This document shows positions 1-4,536 of a DNA stretch of 7,201 nucleotides, piece after piece. The DNA is from Methanoregulaceae archaeon. Its GTDB lineage: Archaea; Halobacteriota; Methanomicrobia; Methanomicrobiales; Methanospirillaceae. The position numbers were made by a program, and so were the translations under genes. How positions within the stretch are numbered: position 1 is the stretch's first letter; the number at the start of each line of letters is the position of its first letter. The notes under the pieces are model-generated. The model saw only the letters and a program-made list of their open reading frames with translations. It was not told where the DNA came from and did not search any database. The stretch is from assembly GCA_028679405.1 (NCBI GenBank), contig JAJRBP010000014.1:1-7201 (forward strand), written 5' to 3'.

Positions 1-670
1 ACGCCGAGATCATCCTGTATCCTGACTGGAGAAGGAAACCGATAACCACGAACGATCCGAGCGGATCGATGTACACAGCCCACGGAAGGCCGGCACAAAA
101 GAGCGAGAGGAGCAGGGCAAAAAGGACCACGAGGTTCGCGAAGGCCTTCATCCGGAAAAGACGCCATTGCGAGTCCATAAGGGGTGAGGGGTCCAGGCAG
201 GCTATCCGGTAGTTCCTGACCCAGAAGAAGACGTTTGTGCCGATGACGACCACAAGGACGACGACCCCGAGCACGACCCCGCCGGTCCCAAGCGACGCCG
301 GGACAAGAAGGCGATAGACAGTTGCGATGACGAGAATGACAAGCGAGATGAGCATGAGGCCGCCCGTGATAACCCGGGCAATATTCTCAAGTTTCCCCAT
401 CCCATAGTCGTAGATCCCCTGGTCACCCCGTGCGATCCTCCTCGCGATAATGTAGGCGACAAACGTGGCCACGGCCTCATTTACCGTTTTTGCGGTCGAT
501 GAATAGAGGGTAACAGATCCCGAGAGGACAGACGCAACGAGCTTCGGGATGGCAGGAGCTATCGCCCCGATCAGGCTGAAGAGAACCGCTCTCTCGCGGT
601 ACTTCTCAGTCGTCCGGACTGCCTCTTTCCTTTCCGACAGGACCTCCCCGATGCCACCCATCCGGTTCAT
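1..670 (-). CDS. CDF (cation efflux) family membrane protein, degenerate metal site; C-terminus beyond the left edge
   Basis: This reading frame is open from an ATG at 670 to the window edge (223 residues) and looks like the transmembrane part of a cation diffusion facilitator, a family that exports divalent metals by proton exchange. About six hydrophobic segments are visible, near residues 28-50, 54-77, 98-123, 128-149, 172-196 and 199-219. Family hallmarks are LSGSVTLY before helix 2, the loop motif DYGMGKLEN (87-95) where typical members have HPYGxGKxE, and YIDPLGSFVV (200-209) starting helix 6. The four residues that normally bind metal are not conserved: the helix 2 H/DxxxD positions read K61 and E65, and helix 5 (167-190) contains no His or Asp. 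Transport of Zn, Fe or Mn is therefore doubtful. The cytoplasmic C-terminal domain is outside the window. A second ATG at 661 has a slightly better upstream AGGATGA and could be the true start. The gene is divergent from the lipoprotein gene. Confidence 0.85.
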   Translation of the reverse strand, partial: MNRMGGIGEVLSERKEAVRTTEKYRERAVLFSLIGAIAPAIPKLVASVLSGSVTLYSSTAKTVNEAVATFVAYIIARRIARGDQGIYDYGMGKLENIARVITGGLMLISLVILVIATVYRLLVPASLGTGGVVLGVVVLVVVIGTNVFFWVRNYRIACLDPSPLMDSQWRLFRMKAFANLVVLFALLLSLFCAGLPWAVYIDPLGSFVVIGFLLQSGYRMISA

Positions 671-807
671 CCTATCGTTGAACTCTTCCGTAGAAAAACC
701 CAGACGGTTTTTTTGTTATCTCCCTGATTCCTGCGGGATGGAGACGACACGCGACTGATCTTTTCGGAAAGCGTCACCCTCTTTACAGACAGTGAACAAT
801 CCTCTTC

Positions 808-1434
808 ATGCATCTCCATTCCCTGTTCGTGTGCATGATCGCGGGCTTCTTCCTCATGGCTGCAATCTTTGCGGCGGGCTGCAGCTCGACACCGCGTGAA
901 ACATCTTTGAATAATCCTTCGGAAAAGGGACTCCCGGACAGGACCCTTTCCCGGCCTGTCGGATCAGGGTCACCGGTTCTTTCACCTGCAATACCCGCTC
1001 CTGCTGGAGGGCGGACTCCCCTGCCGATCGATACAGGAACCGCCCTGTATGAAAATATCACTGCAATCTCCGATACCCTGAAGTCCATCACGGCCGAGTG
1101 GGATCCGACGGGGATGTCCTGCAGCGGACGCTCCTGTACCGGGTCTTTCATCGACTCGGCAGGGAATACCCTGGTAGTAAAAGCGACCCTGTACGGAAGT
1201 GTGGAGGATGCACAGTCTGCATATGATGCCGCGAAGACCCAGGCCGGAAGAACGGTCGATCTTGCGGTAGCAGACGGGGGGTATGCCTGGCAGCGCCTGA
1301 AGACGGCAGGGGCGGGAGTGATCGACAGGAATGCGGTATTCCAGATCGACTATTCAGGCATCCAGGGGGCAGCCGACATCTCGGCGGTAACTTCTGTTGC
1401 ATCCGATCTCGCCGGCGCACTCGGGGGAACATAG
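808..1434 (+). CDS. Predicted small lipoprotein, function unknown
   Basis: This is a 208-residue secreted protein. A hydrophobic N-terminus (residues 6-23) ends in the lipobox AAGC with Cys25, so lipid anchoring outside the membrane is likely. Unusually, there is no Lys or Arg before the hydrophobic core. Residues 26-78 are a low-complexity Ser/Pro/Gly linker. The folded part is about residues 79-205. It contains a CSGRSC pair (Cys105, Cys110) that could form a disulfide, a helix-like segment VEDAQSAYDAAKTQAG, and one N-glycosylation sequon (Asn83). I do not recognise the family; the overall form resembles the many lineage-specific lipoproteins of Methanomicrobiales. The start is the first ATG after an in-frame TGA at 793. 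No Shine-Dalgarno is visible, so the transcript may be leaderless. A later start at Met10 (835) would give a shorter signal peptide. The gene stands alone, with 255 bases before the next gene. Confidence 0.8.
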   Translation: MHLHSLFVCMIAGFFLMAAIFAAGCSSTPRETSLNNPSEKGLPDRTLSRPVGSGSPVLSPAIPAPAGGRTPLPIDTGTALYENITAISDTLKSITAEWDPTGMSCSGRSCTGSFIDSAGNTLVVKATLYGSVEDAQSAYDAAKTQAGRTVDLAVADGGYAWQRLKTAGAGVIDRNAVFQIDYSGIQGAADISAVTSVASDLAGALGGT

Positions 1435-1689
1435 TAAAGCCAGGGCTCTCACCCGGAAGAGAGACTCCCGGCCGATCCCCTGCCGGTCCTCCATCGATCG
1501 GGAATTGACCTGCTTTGAATTATTCCGGGTCTGTCCGGGCCGAAAAACAAGGCGGAAGAGGCACTTTGGTGTGATCTGCGGGTCAGGACAATCCGCCCTT
1601 AGTTTCCGCAGTCCATTGCGGGGGAGTTTTGCATACATGCATGCCGTTCCCGGGAGGTTATAAGAACCGCTATGAGAGAGATCCCATGA
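1435..1689. other. Intergenic region without a supported gene
   Basis: There are 255 bases between the lipoprotein stop and the flavoprotein start. Plus-strand frames here are Arg/Ser-rich, with no start signal or recognisable motif. I find no tRNA or clear terminator hairpin. The only signal I can support is the TATA-like box near 1658. Confidence 0.5.
1658..1664 (+). promoter_or_regulatory. TATA box of the flavoprotein gene
   Basis: TTATAAG lies in otherwise GC-rich sequence. Its centre is about 29 bases upstream of the ATG at 1690. Archaeal transcription normally starts some 25-30 bases after the TATA box, so the predicted mRNA would begin at about 1686-1690 and be almost leaderless. Confidence 0.55.
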
Positions 1690-2562
1690 ATGCAAAAGAC
1701 CATGAGAAATACCGGGATCAGGACAGGTGACACCGTCTACAACCTTTCCCTCTCGAGCGAAGACCTGTCATCCGTGTATCCGGGTATGATCAGGTATGTG
1801 CTCGAGGTGCGGGCAGGGGAGGAGGTCGTTGCAAAGTTCTCCACCAATACGTACGAGTATTCTCCTACCAACCCGCTCCAGGCCGAGTCGGTTGCGATGA
1901 GGATGGCAGACCGGTGGGAGGAGGAGATCAGGGAATCCCCGCAGGAATTCCTCGCATCGGCAAACGTGAAGGGGAAAGCAGGAGAAACCGGTTCCCACGC
2001 CGACGTGGTCATCATCCAGGGGAGCCCGAGAGCGGACGGCAACTCCGGGATCCTGGCCGGATGGGCTTTGGAAACCGCACAAGGACTTGAACGGAGCGTG
2101 GAAGTGATCTATCCCCATGACCTCGGGATCAGGCCGTGCATCGGTTGTTACCAGTGCTACAATACCGGTTCCTGCGCGATCGAGGACGAGATGCGCTCGA
2201 TCATCCGGTCGGTCGCGGAGTGCAGCCTTCTCATCGTCTGCTCCCCGGTCTACACCAACTCAGTCCCCGGAAGCCTCAAGGTACTCGTGGACCGGTTCAT
2301 GGCATACCATGCAAAACGGCTTGTCTCCGGAGGGAAAACCGGCCAGAGGGGGCTGATCTTCTCGGTCTCGGGAAGGAAGGGTATGGATAACTTCACCTGC
2401 GTGACAAGAGTGCTCGACGCATTCATGAGAAACATCGGCATCGTCCCTTCGGGAGAACTGTTGCTCGACGGGATGGACCGGATCCATGACATCCGGGCGG
2501 TTCCAGGTGTTGAAGAGCGCACCCGCTCGCTTGTAAGGGAAGCCATCGGTTCTCGGGGATAA
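1690..2562 (+). CDS. Isf-like iron-sulfur flavoprotein (NADPH-dependent FMN reductase fold) with an N-terminal extension
   Basis: This 290-residue protein has a flavodoxin-like domain from about residue 104 to the end. The strand DVVIIQ leads into the FMN phosphate-binding loop GSPRADGNS (111-119). Four cysteines at 150, 153, 156 and 162 (PCIGCYQCYNTGSC) follow, then SPVYTNSVPGSLKVLVDR (185-202), typical of the FMN_red family. The spacing C-x2-C-x2-C-x5-C fits the compact motif that holds the 4Fe-4S cluster in Methanosarcina iron-sulfur flavoprotein. That protein passes electrons from ferredoxin and has been linked to oxygen and peroxide reduction. Residues 1-100 are an extra region, beta-like and then helical (VAMRMADRWEEEI), not found in minimal Isf proteins. 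The true start could be ATG 1690 or the in-frame ATG 1702. GAGATCC before 1690 is only a weak ribosome site. The TATA box at 1658 suggests its own promoter. Cytoplasmic electron transfer is likely; the physiological partner is unknown. Confidence 0.88.
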   Translation: MQKTMRNTGIRTGDTVYNLSLSSEDLSSVYPGMIRYVLEVRAGEEVVAKFSTNTYEYSPTNPLQAESVAMRMADRWEEEIRESPQEFLASANVKGKAGETGSHADVVIIQGSPRADGNSGILAGWALETAQGLERSVEVIYPHDLGIRPCIGCYQCYNTGSCAIEDEMRSIIRSVAECSLLIVCSPVYTNSVPGSLKVLVDRFMAYHAKRLVSGGKTGQRGLIFSVSGRKGMDNFTCVTRVLDAFMRNIGIVPSGELLLDGMDRIHDIRAVPGVEERTRSLVREAIGSRG

Positions 2563-2643
2563 TCAGGTATTCCTGGCAGCATCGGGTTTTCGTCAAAAGG
2601 ACTTCCGTGATCCACGACGAAAGGCACGCACCCTGAAAATGAT

Positions 2644-2677
2644 ATGCTGATACACACGCTCCCGGCCTTATCAGCAT
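2644..2677. repeat. Perfect 9-bp inverted repeat in the flavoprotein-polymerase gap
   Basis: ATGCTGATA (2644-2652) and TATCAGCAT (2669-2677) are exact reverse complements separated by 16 bases. No T-run follows, so this is not a classical intrinsic terminator. It could be an RNA hairpin in the 3' region of the flavoprotein transcript or a protein-binding site. Chance is also possible. Confidence 0.35.
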
Positions 2678-2760
2678 TCCCCTGATCCTCCATATCATCC
2701 TGAACTCTCCCTTGTATTCGTAGTGCGGGTCCCGGACAGTTACGCACCACATACATCGGC

Positions 2761-2768
2761 GATATACT
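2761..2768 (+). promoter_or_regulatory. Possible TATA box upstream of DNA polymerase IV
   Basis: GATATACT is the most TATA-like stretch before the polymerase gene. It is centred about 35 bases upstream of ATG 2800, which would put the transcription start near 2790 with a leader of about 10 bases. This fits the absence of a good Shine-Dalgarno site. The match is modest. Confidence 0.3.
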
Positions 2769-2799
2769 CCCGGGGATCCAATACCCACAGTGAAGAGTG

Positions 2800-3870
2800 A
2801 TGGGCAGCAGGATCATCCTCCATGTCGACATGGACAGCTTCTTTGCCTCGGTCGAGGTGCGAGACCGGCCGGATCTCAGGGGAAAACCAGTGGTGATCGG
2901 GGCAGACCCGAAAGGCGGAAAAGGGCGCGGGGTGGTGAGCACAGCCTCCTACGAGGCGAGGGCATTTGGCATCCATTCTGCCATGCCCATCTCCACCGCG
3001 TACAGGCTCTGCCCGGATGCGGTCTTCCTCCCCCCTGATTTCTCCAAATACGTCCCGACCTCTGAAAGAATTTTCGCGATCCTCTCGGGCTACTCTCCCG
3101 ACGTCCTCCAGGTAAGCATCGACGAAGCATACCTCGACATCGTATCTGCAGTTGACTTCGAAGGCGCGACCGTTGTCGGCCGGCGGATCAAGGACGAGAT
3201 CCTGATGAAAGAGCGGCTGACCTGTTCGGTCGGGATCGGCCCGAGCCGGATCGTCGCCAAGATCGCCTCCGACTTCAGAAAACCGGACGGTCTCACGGTA
3301 GTCAGGCCGAAGGACGTCGAAGGGTTTCTCGGGCCGCTCCCGGTGGAGAAGATCCCTGGTATCGGCCGGAAGACCGCTGCAACACTCCATGCACTCGGTA
3401 TCAGGCTGGTCGGGGATCTCGCGGCCGTGGATGTCCAGGAGCTCTCCGCTCATTTCGGAAAGTGGGGCCTGGTGATGCACGAACTCGCCCTCGGTCGGGA
3501 CGCGTATGAGTTTCGGAGCGGGAAGGCGTCCAGGTCCATCGGGAGGGAGACCACCTTCGAGCAGGATACCGGCGATCCCCCGGTAGTCCTGGAAAAACTC
3601 GACCGCGTTTCTGAACAAGTCCACCGTGCCCTGGTCCGGGAAGACCTCACCTTCAGAACGCTGACGGTAAAAATCAGGTTCGAGGGGTTCGAGACCCGCA
3701 CGCGTTCCAGGACGCTTGAACGCCGGGCCAGGGACCTTGAGACGATCTCGGGCCTCGCACGGGACCTGCTTTCCGGCCACCTGTCCGGCCGGAAGATCCG
3801 GCTCATTGGCGTGCGCCTTTCAGGACTGGAAGAGGGAGGGGAGAAACAGAAGACCCTCGCCGAATTCTAA
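2800..3870 (+). CDS. dinB: DNA polymerase IV (Y-family translesion polymerase, DinB/Dpo4 type)
   Basis: This is a complete 356-residue Y-family polymerase, the usual length for archaeal Dpo4-type enzymes. It copies past damaged bases with low fidelity. Domains in order: palm and fingers with HVDMDSFFASVE (8-19; catalytic Asp10, steric-gate Phe15), STASYEAR (47-54; Tyr51 and Arg54 contact the incoming nucleotide), and SIDEAYLD (106-113; catalytic Asp108 and Glu109). TCSVGIGPSRIVAKIASD (141-158) and the thumb helix-hairpin-helix IPGIGRKTA (185-193) follow. The little finger begins near RSIGRETTF (245-253). All catalytic residues are present, so activity is expected. The protein ends in QKTLAEF, which resembles a PCNA-interacting peptide and would tether it to the sliding clamp. 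A GTG at 2797, immediately upstream in frame, is an alternative start. Neither has a convincing Shine-Dalgarno. The gene stands alone; no mutasome or SOS-type partner lies beside it. Confidence 0.96.
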   Translation: MGSRIILHVDMDSFFASVEVRDRPDLRGKPVVIGADPKGGKGRGVVSTASYEARAFGIHSAMPISTAYRLCPDAVFLPPDFSKYVPTSERIFAILSGYSPDVLQVSIDEAYLDIVSAVDFEGATVVGRRIKDEILMKERLTCSVGIGPSRIVAKIASDFRKPDGLTVVRPKDVEGFLGPLPVEKIPGIGRKTAATLHALGIRLVGDLAAVDVQELSAHFGKWGLVMHELALGRDAYEFRSGKASRSIGRETTFEQDTGDPPVVLEKLDRVSEQVHRALVREDLTFRTLTVKIRFEGFETRTRSRTLERRARDLETISGLARDLLSGHLSGRKIRLIGVRLSGLEEGGEKQKTLAEF

Positions 3871-3888
3871 CACAGAAAAGGGGTACCG

Positions 3889-3916
3889 TTTGACGGCGCC
3901 GCTATTCACTGTCAAA
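3889..3916. repeat. Short inverted repeat downstream of DNA polymerase IV
   Basis: TTTGAC (3889-3894) and GTCAAA (3911-3916) are reverse complements with a 16-base loop that itself begins with the palindrome GGCGCC. A run of five T follows within about 10 bases (3923-3928). This may be part of the polymerase transcript's 3' end, but a 6-bp stem is weak. Confidence 0.3.
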
Positions 3917-4012
3917 TCAATCCTTTTTGGATCTAACCCGATCCCCGGCTCCGGAATTACAGATTCCATTGATGCTGGTTCCCTTTCCTGGCCCGGAGGG
4001 AAAAAATGACAT

Positions 4013-4025
4013 AAAAAAAAGAAAA
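4013..4025 (-). terminator. T-rich transcription terminator after the small Arg-rich gene
   Basis: On the minus strand the sequence starting eight bases after the stop codon reads TTTTCTTTTTTTT. Archaeal RNA polymerase commonly terminates at such U-rich stretches without a strong hairpin. It is the longest T-run of its kind in the window and is correctly placed to end the transcript of the gene at 4033-4365. Confidence 0.65.
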
Positions 4026-4032
4026 CCCGGCG

Positions 4033-4365
4033 TTACTGGAACCGGGACTGGTACTCGCGGACAACGGCGCTCGACTGGGCCCCGGAGAGGAGCCGCTCCA
4101 TCTCGCGCACGGGTAGAACGTAGACCTGTCGTTCTATCAGGGCAGTGAGCTCGTGTTTCTTCGGTTGCACCATCGGGGAGAGCCACGCCACGCCCTCCTG
4201 CTCCCCCGTCCGCCCTATCACCTCGACCACCTGGTCGCCGACGAGCAGCGGGATCTCCTCGGGCGGGAGGAAGTAACTTCCGCCCGCGATCTCCATGACA
4301 AGCCCCCGGCCACTGCGGCGGGCCCTTCCGGCCCTGGAATATGTATCACGGATCTCAGGTCGCAT
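4033..4365 (-). CDS. Small Arg-rich protein of unknown function
   Basis: This 110-residue protein belongs to no family I recognise. Residues 2-20 are strongly basic, with seven Arg (RPEIRDTYSRAGRARRSGR). Residues 21-65 look like a small beta-rich domain (GLVMEIAGGSYFLPP, PLLVGDQVVEVIGR). Residues 70-110 are mainly helical, with HELTALIERQVYVLP and a charged tail. There is no signal peptide or membrane segment, so it is probably cytoplasmic. The basic N-terminus would suit nucleic-acid binding, but this is only inference. The start at ATG 4365 is chosen because GTGGTGATC (4377-4369), complementary to the archaeal 16S rRNA tail, lies just upstream. The in-frame GTG at 4377 is inside that site and is unlikely to be the start. 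The gene appears to be a single unit, with a T-rich terminator at its end and about 170 bases separating it from the upstream surface-protein gene. Confidence 0.75.
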   Translation of the reverse strand: MRPEIRDTYSRAGRARRSGRGLVMEIAGGSYFLPPEEIPLLVGDQVVEVIGRTGEQEGVAWLSPMVQPKKHELTALIERQVYVLPVREMERLLSGAQSSAVVREYQSRFQ

Positions 4366-4368
4366 ACC

Positions 4369-4377
4369 GATCACCAC
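4369..4377 (-). promoter_or_regulatory. Strong Shine-Dalgarno site of the small Arg-rich gene
   Basis: On the minus strand GTGGTGATC matches the archaeal consensus GAGGTGATC at eight of nine positions. It sits three bases before ATG 4365, leaving about eight bases from the GAGG-equivalent core to the start. It is the clearest ribosome-binding site in the window and decides the start codon of this gene. Confidence 0.75.
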
Positions 4378-4437
4378 AACTCAGTTGTCCCGGCAGGATG
4401 TAAAGGTGGCGTCAGACACCAAAATGAGCCTTGAATG

Positions 4438-4446
4438 AAAAAATAA
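4438..4446 (-). promoter_or_regulatory. Possible TATA box of the small Arg-rich gene
   Basis: The minus strand reads TTATTTTTT in an AT-rich patch. A transcription start about 26 bases on (near 4417) would leave a leader of roughly 50 bases containing the Shine-Dalgarno site. The match to a consensus TATA box is only partial. Confidence 0.3.
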
Positions 4447-4516
4447 GAGAGATTTTTGATTTTTAGTGAAACCCTTTGCGGGCGTGGATCCGGGCGTACG
4501 GGATACCAGATCTGCC

Positions 4517-4528
4517 GATTTCGAAATC
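4517..4528. repeat. Perfect 12-bp palindrome GATTTCGAAATC
   Basis: This self-complementary 12-mer lies in the gap between the surface-protein stop and the small Arg-rich gene. A dimeric regulator could bind it, or it could form part of a weak 3' hairpin of the surface-protein mRNA, since it falls 9 bases after the stop. No second copy was noticed. Confidence 0.35.
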
Positions 4529-4536
4529 CTGGAAAA

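Noticed and set aside
688..714. CCGT/ACGG stem followed by seven T, resembling a plus-strand terminator
   Set aside because: The stem is only four base pairs and there is no plus-strand gene upstream for it to terminate.
1397..1663. Plus-strand open frame of 88 codons spanning the lipoprotein end and the following gap
   Set aside because: Arg/Ser-rich composition, no ribosome site, overlaps the lipoprotein gene, no recognisable motif; probably a chance open frame in GC-rich DNA.
2723..2747. GTGCG/CGCAC inverted repeat, examined as a possible tRNA or RNA gene
   Set aside because: Five-base stem only, with no tRNA arms or conserved TTC-loop sequence.
2797..2799. GTG as start of DNA polymerase IV
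   Set aside because: It directly precedes an ATG in frame and adds one residue only; ATG 2800 is the simpler choice, though not proven.
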